The notes under the pieces: model-generated
Told to the model about the DNA's origin: nothing
Databases searched by the model: none
The model's input: only the letters and a program-made list of their open reading frames with translations
Shown here: in pieces, positions 17,698 through 26,432 of the stretch
Layout: every line of letters begins with the position of its first letter
How positions within the stretch are numbered: position 1 is the first letter of the stretch
Made by a program: the position numbers and the translations under genes
NCBI GenBank assembly: GCA_015055625.1
Contig: SVHU01000007.1
Span: 1 to 64,000, forward strand
Direction: 5' to 3'
DNA: 64,000 bases
From: Clostridiales bacterium
Lineage (GTDB): Bacteria; Bacillota; Clostridia; Christensenellales; Pumilibacteraceae

Positions 17698-18470
17698 TAG
17701 ATACCCACGCCCACCTTACTGATCCGGGGTATGGCGAGGCTAGAGAGATTATCGACAATATGAAAAACGATAACCTCGACAAAATTATCACCGTAGCTTA
17801 TGACGTGGCGTCTTCTAAAAAGTGTATAGAGATTGCTGAAAACAATCCTGATATTTACGCAACGGTAGGCGTTCATCCGTCCGATGCGTGCAGAATGGAG
17901 CAAGGCTTCGATCCGATTTTAGAGCTTAGTAAGCTTGTTTCTCATCCAAAAGTAGTGGCGCTTGGCGAGATTGGACTTGACTATCATTACGACGATGATA
18001 AGCAGGTTCAAAAACATTGGTTCGACGCTCAGCTTTCTCTTTTGGGAACAACCGATCTTCCTGTGTCTTTCCATATTCGCGATGCGTACGAGGATACTTT
18101 CGATATCGTAAAAGCGCATAAAGCCGACATAAAAAACGGCGGAGTGTTGCATTGTTATTCGGGTTCGTACGAGTATGCAAAACAGTATTTGGATATGGGA
18201 TTTTACGTATCCTTTTCAGGCTCTGTAACATTTAAAAATTCAGTGCGCGCGCCCGAGATTATAAGAAAGCTTCCAAAGGATAGATTGCTTATAGAAACCG
18301 ACTGTCCATACCTTACTCCCGTACCTTTCAGAGGTAAAAGAAACGAGCCTAAATACGTAACGTATCAGGCTCAAAAGATTGCCGAGATTTTGGGAATTGG
18401 GTATAAAGAAGCAGAAGAACTCACGCGTGAAAACGCGTATACGTTGTTTAAGAAAATGAAGCGCAGTTAA
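17691..18470 (+). CDS. tatD: TatD-family metal-dependent DNase
   Basis: The protein has 259 residues. The amidohydrolase-type metal sites are visible: IDTHAHLTD at the N-terminus, GEIGLDYH, FHIRDA, HCYSGS and ETDCPYLTP. TatD enzymes are 3'-5' exonucleases or phosphodiesterases. The start at 17691 follows GAGG inside the metG end, and the protein similarity begins at this Met. The rnmV and ksgA genes that often follow are absent. Confidence 0.94.
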   Translation: MLIDTHAHLTDPGYGEAREIIDNMKNDNLDKIITVAYDVASSKKCIEIAENNPDIYATVGVHPSDACRMEQGFDPILELSKLVSHPKVVALGEIGLDYHYDDDKQVQKHWFDAQLSLLGTTDLPVSFHIRDAYEDTFDIVKAHKADIKNGGVLHCYSGSYEYAKQYLDMGFYVSFSGSVTFKNSVRAPEIIRKLPKDRLLIETDCPYLTPVPFRGKRNEPKYVTYQAQKIAEILGIGYKEAEELTRENAYTLFKKMKRS

Positions 18471-18492
18471 GCGTTTTGTAAGGTTTAGAAGT

Positions 18493-18500
18493 ATACGTAT
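18493..18500. repeat. ATACGTAT palindrome element
   Basis: Located between the tatD stop and its terminator, in the context GTATACGTATACGAGATTTT followed by GCGTCAAAAATC. Confidence 0.6.
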
Positions 18501-18532
18501 ACGAGATTTTGCGTCAAAAATCAATAAAAAAC

Positions 18533-18564
18533 AATCCGCTATGCAGTACAATGCGTAGCGGATT
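18533..18564. terminator. Bidirectional terminator, tatD and SGNH gene
   Basis: AATCCGCTATGC/GCGTAGCGGATT arms with A-run before and T-run after, placed between convergent stops. Confidence 0.85.
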
Positions 18565-18569
18565 TTCCA

Positions 18570-19709
18570 TTATTTAATAAACTTATCATAAAAAGCTTTC
18601 GCTAATACTTTAGCTCCTGCAACAGAGGGGTGAAGCCCTTCTTCTGTAAGAGGCGCAGGTATTTTGTCTGGATCGTTTTCATCTTGCATGGCTTTATCAA
18701 AATCCACGTATCCGTCAATAAGATCAGTTGTTCTTATCCATTCGTTAAGCTTCTTTCTGATTTCATTTCGCTCCTCGTCATAGGTGCGCCATCCCTTAAA
18801 TGGAAGAATGGTGGTAAAGTAGATTTTTTTATTATGCTCTCTTGCTTTTTTTACATAAAACTCAAAGCCTTCAATCATCTTTTCTGCCGTGGGGAGGAAA
18901 GAGTATGGGCGGTACGTTGTTCCGTTTGGATGAATGATGTCGTTAATGCCGTGGAATACCAAAATATTATCGCAACCGCAAGGCTCGTTGATTTCGCGTT
19001 CAAAGCGTTTTACACCGCTTTCGCCATAGTGGCGGAAAGCCCAGCAATCATAATCTACCCAAACTTCTCCGCCAGCAATAGCTTTTCTTACTATTGAAAG
19101 ATTGTGTGAGTTTTCCTTTTCGTCTAAAAGTAATGATTTTAACTCGTCCGTCCAATAAAAAGAGGTTATCGAGTCGCCAAAGAATGTAAAACCGCTTGCG
19201 TTTTCGGCTAAAACGTCCACGCCTGTGATAAAGTAGTGGCGAGCGGAAACGTGTTCTTTAACGAGCGGAAAATCTTCGCTCATTGTGTGGTCGTCCTCGC
19301 AAATAAATCCGTACGAGTACTTGCCCGTAAGTGGAGTTGCGGTTGCCATTTTAGTTATATCCTTTATATAAAGCGAAACGTTGAGGATGTCGCCTTTTTT
19401 TACAACGTAGTCAAGCTCGTCGCTTGTTGCAACGGCGCCTGCGGATAATTCACATTCGTCTTTGCCTTGGAAAGAAAGTTTGCGAATGTCATACGTTTTT
19501 CTATCGCCTAGGTTGTGCGCTTTACCCACGCTAACGCTGTTTATGACGCAGTTTTCGTTGGAGTAAAAGTTGGATAGAGTAACTCTCACCTTTTCGCCGT
19601 TGTTAAGAACGGGTATTGCATAGCGTAAAGTAAGGTTTTTTGCATAATTACATTCGTTTCGGGGCGCTGGAGCAGAAGAACAGCCCCAAGTTGTGATCCA
19701 TTTTTTCAT
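18570..19709 (-). CDS. SGNH/GDSL-type hydrolase
   Basis: The protein has 379 residues. The catalytic blocks of SGNH hydrolases appear in order: FFGDSIT (nucleophile Ser), AIAGG (Gly), FHGINDI (Asn) and EEGLHPS (Asp/His-type block). The first ~160 residues form a beta-rich accessory domain beginning WITTWGCSSAP. There is no signal peptide, so the esterase or lipase-like activity is probably cytoplasmic and acts on a deacetylation substrate such as an acylated sugar (inference). Start at 19709 with AGGAG. Confidence 0.9.
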   Translation of the reverse strand: MKKWITTWGCSSAPAPRNECNYAKNLTLRYAIPVLNNGEKVRVTLSNFYSNENCVINSVSVGKAHNLGDRKTYDIRKLSFQGKDECELSAGAVATSDELDYVVKKGDILNVSLYIKDITKMATATPLTGKYSYGFICEDDHTMSEDFPLVKEHVSARHYFITGVDVLAENASGFTFFGDSITSFYWTDELKSLLLDEKENSHNLSIVRKAIAGGEVWVDYDCWAFRHYGESGVKRFEREINEPCGCDNILVFHGINDIIHPNGTTYRPYSFLPTAEKMIEGFEFYVKKAREHNKKIYFTTILPFKGWRTYDEERNEIRKKLNEWIRTTDLIDGYVDFDKAMQDENDPDKIPAPLTEEGLHPSVAGAKVLAKAFYDKFIK

Positions 19710-19833
19710 AAGTTTTCTCCTATGATGATTTTTATAAGATAGATTGTACTACCTTTTTATCTTTTTAGCAACAGTTTTAAGGCTTGTTTCGATGTGGAAT
19801 TGTAATAATTGTAGTTAAATTTTGCAGGCGGTA

Positions 19834-19863
19834 TTGACAAAATAGCTTTTTATGGTGTATAAT
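19834..19863 (+). promoter_or_regulatory. Promoter of the cytidylate-kinase-like gene
   Basis: TTGACA (19834-19839), an 18-bp spacer and TATAAT (19858-19863). Confidence 0.85.
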
Positions 19864-19903
19864 ATTACCAAATTAGAAAAAAACTTCATGGGGGATACTT
19901 GTT

Positions 19904-20539
19904 ATGAAAGATCATCTTATTGTAACGATTGGTAGAGAATTTGGTAGTGGCGGAAGAGAAATTGGAGAGCTTCTTGCGAAAAAAATGGGTGTAAAATGTT
20001 ATGATAAATTATTACTTAAGCTTGCTGCCGAGCATAGTGGACTTAACGAAAAGCTTTTTGAAATAAACGACGAAAAGAATATCAATAGTATTATGACTTC
20101 GCTTATGAGTCATAGCTATTTTGGCGCAACTTCTTCCTCTCAGCCCATTTTGGTTCAGCTTTTTCTCGCTCAGTTTAACGCTATAAAGAGCTTAGAATAC
20201 AAAGAGCCATGTGTAATTATCGGACGATGTGCCGACGACGTTTTAAAGAATTATCCGCACCGTCTTAGAATTTTTATTTCCGCGGATAAGGAAAAGAAAA
20301 TCGAGCGTGTAATGGAACGTCATGAGTGTAGCAGTAAAGAAGCTGAAAAGATGATTGCAAAAACAGATAAGAGCAGAGCTCGTTACTACAATTATTTTGC
20401 TTCTGGTACATGGGGTGAGGCTAAAAATTACGATTTGTGTATCAATTCGTCCATATTGGGTATTGAAGGAACAGTAGATGTTATCTTAGAATATATTGAG
20501 CGTCTTCCTAAACTTATGCATACAAGCGAAGAAGAATAA
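19904..20539 (+). CDS. Cytidylate kinase-like protein
   Basis: The protein has 211 residues. The N-terminal P-loop reads GREFGSGGREIG, and IIGRCADDVL is the conserved motif of the cytidylate kinase-like family (a relative of Cmk, common in Clostridia and often of unknown substrate). It has the LID-type region with MERHECSSKEAEKMI and DKSRARYYNYF. It stands alone with its own promoter and terminator. True CMP kinase activity is not certain. Confidence 0.88.
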   Translation: MKDHLIVTIGREFGSGGREIGELLAKKMGVKCYDKLLLKLAAEHSGLNEKLFEINDEKNINSIMTSLMSHSYFGATSSSQPILVQLFLAQFNAIKSLEYKEPCVIIGRCADDVLKNYPHRLRIFISADKEKKIERVMERHECSSKEAEKMIAKTDKSRARYYNYFASGTWGEAKNYDLCINSSILGIEGTVDVILEYIERLPKLMHTSEEE

Positions 20540-20564
20540 AATCGCTAATTGATCAAAAAGTAGC

Positions 20565-20572
20565 ATACGTAT
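20565..20572. repeat. ATACGTAT palindrome element
   Basis: Context GCATACGTATTGCTTAAAAT, between the kinase-like gene's stop and its terminator. Confidence 0.6.
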
Positions 20573-20597
20573 TGCTTAAAATATGTCAAAAACATAA

Positions 20598-20636
20598 AAA
20601 CAGCGTTTTCTAGGTAAGAAGAAAGCGTTGTTTTTC
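20598..20636 (+). terminator. Terminator of the cytidylate-kinase-like gene
   Basis: AACAGCGTTTTC/GAAAGCGTTGTT arms followed by TTT. The following 20640-20770 is A/T-rich with no gene. Confidence 0.85.
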
Positions 20637-20774
20637 TATGTTACGTTATTTAGTCGAGATGTTAAAATATTTGTATGCAGATAAAAAGGTTTAATTGTCT
20701 AAAATAGTCGGAAAAATAAAAAATTTAATTTTGTTGGCAAAATCATGATTTATTAGTTAAAATTTTAATGTAAG

Positions 20775-20815
20775 CTAATAAAATAGTTGATTTTATTAGT
20801 AATATTTGATATAAT
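20775..20815 (+). promoter_or_regulatory. Promoter with perfect palindrome upstream of the Rho-like-secA operon
   Basis: TTGATT (20787-20792), a 17-bp spacer and TATAAT (20810-20815). The palindrome CTAATAAAAT (20775-20784)/ATTTTATTAG (20790-20799), with a 5-nt centre, covers the -35 box, as expected for a repressor operator. Confidence 0.75.
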
Positions 20816-20862
20816 TATGCAAAATGAGGGAATGTGTGTTAAAATTCCCAAAGTAGGTGAAT

Positions 20863-22239
20863 ATGGGTAGAATAAAAGGAAAACCCACTGCATGGGTGGA
20901 CTTGGGGTTTAAGGAAAGTACCTTCAATCTTATGAAAAGGGACAGTGAGATTAAAGACCTTACAAGAACCGATGAGGTTGAGTTCAAAAAATTAAGTAGA
21001 AGATATTTTGAAAACAAGAATGTTTATGACAACCGAGTGCTTGCTCAGCGTATTGGTGTAGAATCGGCAACAACACTTCCAAAGCAAGAATTGATTGAAA
21101 AACTTTTGGATAAAGTTTGGGGTGTTCAGTATTTTTCATCTGGGTATACTACTTTAAGAGAGATTGAAATAGGAAAAATGGACGCGGATACCGAGCTTAC
21201 GTTATTAGAGGACGTGAAGAAAGGTGACGTTATAATTGGAGAAGAATGCTCTGGTGTATTCGAAGCTAGAGATGAAGGTGGTGTTTTGTGGGATATAGAC
21301 GAGCACACTAATTGCATTGTGGAAACAGCGTACGTTGTGCGAAATCTCGTTGGAGAGCTAGCTCTTAAAGACGGGGATTTTATTAAGGGTAGAATGCGTT
21401 ACGTTGATAGCGTTGGTTATTGTTGTGTGTTCCATATCGATGAGATTGATGGTGTATTGATTGGCGATAACAAGCGCCCCACGTCAATTGTACGACATGT
21501 CAGCCCGTCTGAGCCTTTAGAGATTGAGGGTAACGATAGAATAATAATGGGTTTGCAGTTGTTTGCCCCCGTATGTTACGGACAGTTTGGTGTGGTTTCC
21601 ACAAACGGACGAATGGATTTTTGCGATCAGGCAGTAAAGATTTATAAGGCGTTAAATAAAAAAGTTCTTACCCCGTATTTGTTTGTGTTAGAAGAAAAGG
21701 AGTACGTTCTCAACAAACTAGAACAGGATCTTGGCGAAGAAAAGAATGTTTATTGGTCTGGGATGGGAAAGAAGTGCACGGACGTAATGCATAAAATTTT
21801 GCAGTATGCGTCAGCCCAGGCTCGTAGCAACGGATCTAAACACGTTATTGTGATAAACGATTTAGATATGCTCGACAAGGAAGAAAAAAACGGTTTATTG
21901 ACGGCGTTTGACGTAGCGTCTTACGCAGGGGCTTATTCTAATGGTGGAAGCGTTACGGTAATTGCTTTGGCAGGAACTTTTTCACCGATTTCTGCTTACC
22001 ATTCTGTGCGCAATCGCATTGATTTTGAGCTTGCACTAAAGAGTAATTTATCGGTTTCTAAAAACGTGATAGATATGCTTTCGAGTTATTCTTTCTCGGA
22101 TAGAGAGGTGACGAAGGAAGAAACGGTAGCTTTGGCAAAATTACAGCAACTTGCAGTAACTGAGGGCGGCAGTGCGGTTGAAAGACGATTGTTAGGGTTT
22201 GCCAGTGCAAAAGAAATTATTTCACAACTTAATGACTAA
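20863..22239 (+). CDS. Rho-like protein lacking the Walker A motif
   Basis: The protein has 458 residues. Residues ~54-84 resemble the Rho N-terminal SAP-like domain (AQRIGVESATTLPKQELIEK). Residues ~120-200 resemble the Rho cold-shock RNA-binding domain (LKDGDFIKGRMR, HIDEIDG). From ~220 the ATPase fold is followed: LQLFAPVCYGQFGVV, HVIVINDLDML and GGSVTVIALAGTF match the order of Rho segments. However, the P-loop (SPPKAGKT in Rho) is replaced by STNGRMDF, without the Lys-Thr pair. ATP hydrolysis is therefore unlikely. It lies 14 bp before secA. ATG at 20863 is preferred, preceded by AGGTGA. A true rho is not in the window. Confidence 0.72.
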   Translation: MGRIKGKPTAWVDLGFKESTFNLMKRDSEIKDLTRTDEVEFKKLSRRYFENKNVYDNRVLAQRIGVESATTLPKQELIEKLLDKVWGVQYFSSGYTTLREIEIGKMDADTELTLLEDVKKGDVIIGEECSGVFEARDEGGVLWDIDEHTNCIVETAYVVRNLVGELALKDGDFIKGRMRYVDSVGYCCVFHIDEIDGVLIGDNKRPTSIVRHVSPSEPLEIEGNDRIIMGLQLFAPVCYGQFGVVSTNGRMDFCDQAVKIYKALNKKVLTPYLFVLEEKEYVLNKLEQDLGEEKNVYWSGMGKKCTDVMHKILQYASAQARSNGSKHVIVINDLDMLDKEEKNGLLTAFDVASYAGAYSNGGSVTVIALAGTFSPISAYHSVRNRIDFELALKSNLSVSKNVIDMLSSYSFSDREVTKEETVALAKLQQLAVTEGGSAVERRLLGFASAKEIISQLND

Positions 22240-22253
22240 AGGAGCATAAATAA

Positions 22254-24950
22254 ATGGGACTTATTAAATGGATTTTAGAGAGCGACAATCGCCGTAACTT
22301 GAAAAAACTAGAGGCTATTGCGCAAAAGGTTGAGGCTTTAGAGGATAAGTATAAAGCAATGAGCGAAGAAGAACTAAAGGGTATGACCGAGGTTCTTAAA
22401 AAGCGCCTTAACGATAATTACGAAACTTTAGACGATATTCTTCCCGACGCTTTCGCTACCGTTAGAGAGGCGAGCTGGAGAGTTTTGGGTATGCGTCATT
22501 ATCACGTTCAAATCATCGGTGGTATCGCGCTTCACGAAGGACGTATTGCCGAAATGCGTACAGGTGAAGGTAAAACGCTTGTTTCTACGCTTCCTGCATA
22601 CCTTAACGCTCTTAGTGGAAAAGGAGTGCATATCGTAACGGTAAACGACTACCTTGCTAAGCGTGACGCCGAGTGGATGGGAAAGGTTCATAAATATCTT
22701 GGACTTACCGTTGGCATTACGCTCAACTCTATGAGTAACGAAGAAAAACGCCAAGCTTACGCTTGCGATATCACGTATGGAACGAATAACGAGTTTGGAT
22801 TCGACTACTTGCGTGACAATATGGTAATCTACAAAAAAGATATGGTTCAAAGAGATCTTAACTTTGCAGTAATCGACGAAGTAGACTCTATTTTAATCGA
22901 CGAAGCAAGAACTCCTCTTATTATATCGGGTAAGGGAAATAAGAGTAGCGAAATGTACGTTACTGCAAATACCTTTGCTAAGGGATTAAAAGCGGACGAT
23001 TATGAGATTGAAGAAAAGAAGAAAGCTATCAACCTTTCCGAGTCTGGTATACGTAAGGCTGAAAAATTCTTTAACATAGATAACCTTTCTGATCTTGATC
23101 ATACCGAGCTTAACCACTATATCAACAATGCAATCCGTGCTAATTATATAATGAAGCGCGACGTAGACTATATTGTAAACGACGGCGAAATCGTTATCGT
23201 AGACGAATTTACAGGACGTCTTATGATTGGTCGTAGATATTCTGAAGGTTTGCACCAGGCGATTGAAGCAAAGGAAAAAGTTCGTATCCAGTCCGAAAAC
23301 AAGACTATGGCTACCATTACTTTCCAAAATTACTTCCGTCTTTACAATAAGCTTGGTGGTATGACTGGTACAGCTAAGACTGAGGAAAAGGAATTTAAGG
23401 ATATTTATAGCTTGGACGTTGTAACTATTCCTACCAATAAACCTATTCAAAGAAAGGATGAACAAGATCAGGTTTATTCAACAAGAGAGGGCAAGCTTCG
23501 TGCTGTTGTTAACGATATTAAAGAGTCTTATCAGAGAGGACAGCCCGTACTTGTTGGTACGACAAACGTAGAAAAGAGTGAAGAGCTTTCTATTTTGTTA
23601 AGACGCGCTCGTGTTCCTCACAATGTGCTCAATGCTAAAAATCACGAAAAAGAAGCGGATATTGTAGCTCAAGCTGGTAAGAAGAATGCAGTAACGATTG
23701 CAACTAATATGGCAGGTCGTGGTACTGATATTTTGCTTGGAGGAAACGCGGAGTACCTTGCTTTGAAGCGTATGCGAGAAATGGGTATGAGCGAAGAAGA
23801 AATTTCCGCAGCAAACGCTTATTTTACAACGGACGACGAGAAAATTCTTGCGGATAGAAAACTCTTTGCCGACCTTATTGCCGAATACAAGAAACAAACC
23901 GACAAGGAAAAGGAAGAAGTTATTGCCGTAGGTGGTTTGCGTATTATAGGTACGGAGCGCCATGAGTCTAGACGTATCGATAACCAGCTTAGAGGTAGAG
24001 CAGGACGTCAAGGTGACGTAGGAAAGACAGTATTCTACCTTAGTATGGAAGACGAACTTGTAAGATTATTCGGTGGCGATAGAATGAAAGCTATTGCTCA
24101 AATGTTTAAGATTGATGAGGATACACCGTTTGCAATGGGTATGCTTACTCGCCAAATAGAAAATGCGCAGAAGAACCTTGAGGGACGAAATTACTCAATA
24201 CGTAAGCAGGTTTTAGAGTACGACAACGTTATGAATACTCAAAGAGGTATTATATATAAAGAGCGTAATGCCGTACTTAGAGGAGAGTCCGTTCACGAGC
24301 AGATTGTAGAAATGCTTAAGGACGAGGCTTCAAAAATCGTGGCGGACTATACAGATCCTAGACTGGATTGGAGTGACTGGGATATTGAGAATCTTAACAA
24401 GGAAGTCGAGCGTAGATTGCTCCCTGGAAATGCTGAATTCCTTACCGAAGAAGATGCTGCTAAATTACTTGTTGAAGAGGTTGAGGATAAGCTTATTGCT
24501 GAAGTTTTGGCATTGTATAATGCAAAGATTGATATGGCTAAAGAATTGGGAGTAGACTTCGAAGAGATCGAAAGAGTTGTTCTTTTGAGAGTTGTTGATA
24601 ACAAGTGGATGGATCACATAGATCAAATGGATGTTTTGCGCAGAGGTATTGGACTTAAGGCTTACGGAAACGAAGATCCTGTAATTGCATACAAGCGTGA
24701 AGGTTTTGAAATGTTTGATAATATGATTGACAGTATTCACTTAGAAACAATTTCACTTCTTATGCACGTTAATATTGAAAAAGCTCCCGTAAGAGAGGAA
24801 ACCAAACCCACTCAGATGGTTGCAATTGGAAGCAACGGTCCAGAAAAACCTGCTCCTGCTCATTCTAAGAAAGAACCTGGTAGAAACGATCTTTGCCCCT
24901 GTGGTAGTGGAAAGAAATATAAAGCTTGCTGTGGTTCTGGTAAAAACTAA
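22254..24950 (+). CDS. secA: Protein translocase subunit SecA
   Basis: The protein has 898 residues. DEAD-type motor motifs are present: MRTGEGKT (Walker A), VIDEVDSIL (motif II), TNMAGRGTDI and GTERHESRRIDNQLRGR. The C-terminus ends with the zinc-binding SEC-C tail (CPCGSGKKYKACC) that binds SecB or phospholipid. SecA drives export through SecYEG. Good RBS AAAGGAG. Co-transcription with the Rho-like gene is likely. Confidence 0.98.
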   Translation: MGLIKWILESDNRRNLKKLEAIAQKVEALEDKYKAMSEEELKGMTEVLKKRLNDNYETLDDILPDAFATVREASWRVLGMRHYHVQIIGGIALHEGRIAEMRTGEGKTLVSTLPAYLNALSGKGVHIVTVNDYLAKRDAEWMGKVHKYLGLTVGITLNSMSNEEKRQAYACDITYGTNNEFGFDYLRDNMVIYKKDMVQRDLNFAVIDEVDSILIDEARTPLIISGKGNKSSEMYVTANTFAKGLKADDYEIEEKKKAINLSESGIRKAEKFFNIDNLSDLDHTELNHYINNAIRANYIMKRDVDYIVNDGEIVIVDEFTGRLMIGRRYSEGLHQAIEAKEKVRIQSENKTMATITFQNYFRLYNKLGGMTGTAKTEEKEFKDIYSLDVVTIPTNKPIQRKDEQDQVYSTREGKLRAVVNDIKESYQRGQPVLVGTTNVEKSEELSILLRRARVPHNVLNAKNHEKEADIVAQAGKKNAVTIATNMAGRGTDILLGGNAEYLALKRMREMGMSEEEISAANAYFTTDDEKILADRKLFADLIAEYKKQTDKEKEEVIAVGGLRIIGTERHESRRIDNQLRGRAGRQGDVGKTVFYLSMEDELVRLFGGDRMKAIAQMFKIDEDTPFAMGMLTRQIENAQKNLEGRNYSIRKQVLEYDNVMNTQRGIIYKERNAVLRGESVHEQIVEMLKDEASKIVADYTDPRLDWSDWDIENLNKEVERRLLPGNAEFLTEEDAAKLLVEEVEDKLIAEVLALYNAKIDMAKELGVDFEEIERVVLLRVVDNKWMDHIDQMDVLRRGIGLKAYGNEDPVIAYKREGFEMFDNMIDSIHLETISLLMHVNIEKAPVREETKPTQMVAIGSNGPEKPAPAHSKKEPGRNDLCPCGSGKKYKACCGSGKN

Positions 24951-24960
24951 ACAAACTAAT

Positions 24961-24999
24961 AAAAGGCTTATTTGCATTATTGCAAGTAAGTCTTTTTAT
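24961..24999 (+). terminator. Terminator after secA
   Basis: AAAAGGCTTA...TAAGTCTTTTT arms with an inner TTGC/GCAA, followed by T-rich sequence. Confidence 0.75.
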
Positions 25000-25110
25000 T
25001 TAGTGTCAATTATTGATAATACTAGTAATTCTTCAGCTTTTAATAAAGTTGCATTTTCCAATAAACGTGCTTGAATAAAAGAAAAAAACAAATTACGTTG
25101 TCGTTTTTTA

Positions 25111-25138
25111 GGGATTGCTTCGCCTTGCTCGCAATGAC
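25111..25138. repeat. REP-like element
   Basis: GGGATTGCTTCGCC and CTCGCAATGAC are the reverse complement of the ends of the 771-806 element. Just downstream, a GTGCG-CCTG-CGCAC hairpin (near 25195-25208) echoes the hairpin in the 443 and 665 repeats. Confidence 0.65.
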
Positions 25139-25209
25139 ATAAGGAGGAATAAATGCCCTTAAAAACAAACAATAGCAAAATAACCCATAAAGGGTGTGCG
25201 CCTGCGCAC

Positions 25210-25239
25210 TTGACAATACTTTAAGTATTGTGGTATACT
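25210..25239 (+). promoter_or_regulatory. prfB promoter with palindrome in spacer
   Basis: TTGACA (25210-25215), an 18-bp spacer and TATACT (25234-25239). ACAATACT-TTA-AGTATTGT (25213-25231) is a palindrome overlapping the -35 and filling the spacer, a possible operator. Confidence 0.75.
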
Positions 25240-25273
25240 GTATTTGTAAAAATTTGCGCAAAAAAGAGGTAGT

Positions 25274-26371
25274 ATGATAGTTTTAGACGAAATAAAAACC
25301 AACTTAAAAACGCTTTCGGAAAAGTTCGACGAATGCGTAGAAGCAATTGATCTTACTAAGCTTAAACAACGAGAGGAAGAGCTGGACGTTCTCCAGCAAG
25401 ATCCAGACTTGTTTAAGGATCTAAAGCGCGCTCAGGAAATTAACAGTGAAGCAAAAAGTGTCAAGGATAAGATTAAGGAAATCGAAGACGTAACTGAGGG
25501 AATAAACGATCTTTATACCCTTATTGAGCTTGTAGAGTTAGAGGACGACGAGAGTTTTGTTGATGAAATCAATTCTACCTTCGATTCGCTTTCTCAACGT
25601 GTAGAAAAAATCCACTTAGATTCTTTGCTAAAAGGTGAGTATGATAGCAAAAATGCTATCGTAACCTTGCAAGCGGGCGCTGGTGGAACGGAAGCTCAAG
25701 ACTGGACGCAAATGCTTTATCGTATGTACAGAATGTACGCAGAAAAAAGTGGTTTTACTGTGGAAGAAAACGACTTTCTCTCGGGCGACGTAGCTGGAAT
25801 TAAGAGCGTAACTTTTACCGTAAAAGGTCTTAATGCTTACGGATATCTTAAAGCAGAAAAAGGCGTTCACCGACTAGTTAGAATATCTCCATTCGATGCA
25901 AATTCACGTCGACATACCTCCTTTGCAAGCGCGGAGGTTATGCCCGAGATTGAGAATGATACGTCTATTGAAATCCGCCCTGAAGAACTCAAGATAGATA
26001 CTTATCGAAGCGGTGGAGCGGGTGGCCAGCACGTAAACAAAACTGATTCGGCGGTACGAATTACCCACCTTCCTACGGGAATTGTCGTGCAGTGTCAGAA
26101 CGAGCGTTCGCAAATTCAAAATCGTGAGCAGGCAATGAAGTATTTGATAAGTAAGCTTGTCGAGCGCAGAGAGCGTGAAATCCATGAAAAAGCAACCGCA
26201 ATAAAGGGTGAAATTAAAAAAATCGAATGGGGTTCGCAAATTCGTTCGTATGTTTTCCAGCCTTACACAATGGTAAAAGATCATAGAACAGGCTATGAAA
26301 ACACCGATGTGTTCGCTGTTATGGATGGTGATATCGAAGGCTTTATTTTTGATTATTTACGAAAGTCATAA
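25274..26371 (+). CDS. prfB: Peptide chain release factor 2
   Basis: The protein has 365 residues. The stop-codon recognition tripeptide SPF (VRISPFDAN) identifies RF2, which reads UGA and UAA. The catalytic GGQ is in SGGAGGQHVNKTDSAVR. The frame is open from ATG throughout, so the programmed +1 frameshift (internal UGA) that autoregulates many RF2 genes is absent. RBS AGAGG. Confidence 0.97.
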   Translation: MIVLDEIKTNLKTLSEKFDECVEAIDLTKLKQREEELDVLQQDPDLFKDLKRAQEINSEAKSVKDKIKEIEDVTEGINDLYTLIELVELEDDESFVDEINSTFDSLSQRVEKIHLDSLLKGEYDSKNAIVTLQAGAGGTEAQDWTQMLYRMYRMYAEKSGFTVEENDFLSGDVAGIKSVTFTVKGLNAYGYLKAEKGVHRLVRISPFDANSRRHTSFASAEVMPEIENDTSIEIRPEELKIDTYRSGGAGGQHVNKTDSAVRITHLPTGIVVQCQNERSQIQNREQAMKYLISKLVERREREIHEKATAIKGEIKKIEWGSQIRSYVFQPYTMVKDHRTGYENTDVFAVMDGDIEGFIFDYLRKS

Positions 26372-26396
26372 ATCTTATTTTTTACAGAAAAAACGC

Positions 26397-26404
26397 ATAC
26401 GTAT
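26397..26404. repeat. ATACGTAT palindrome element
   Basis: Context GCATACGTATACCGTAAAAC, between prfB and tsaD. Confidence 0.6.
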
Positions 26405-26432
26405 ACCGTAAAACTGTTAAAACGGAGTTAAT

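Noticed and set aside
25274-25400. Programmed frameshift in prfB
   Set aside because: The reading frame is open from the ATG with no internal TGA.
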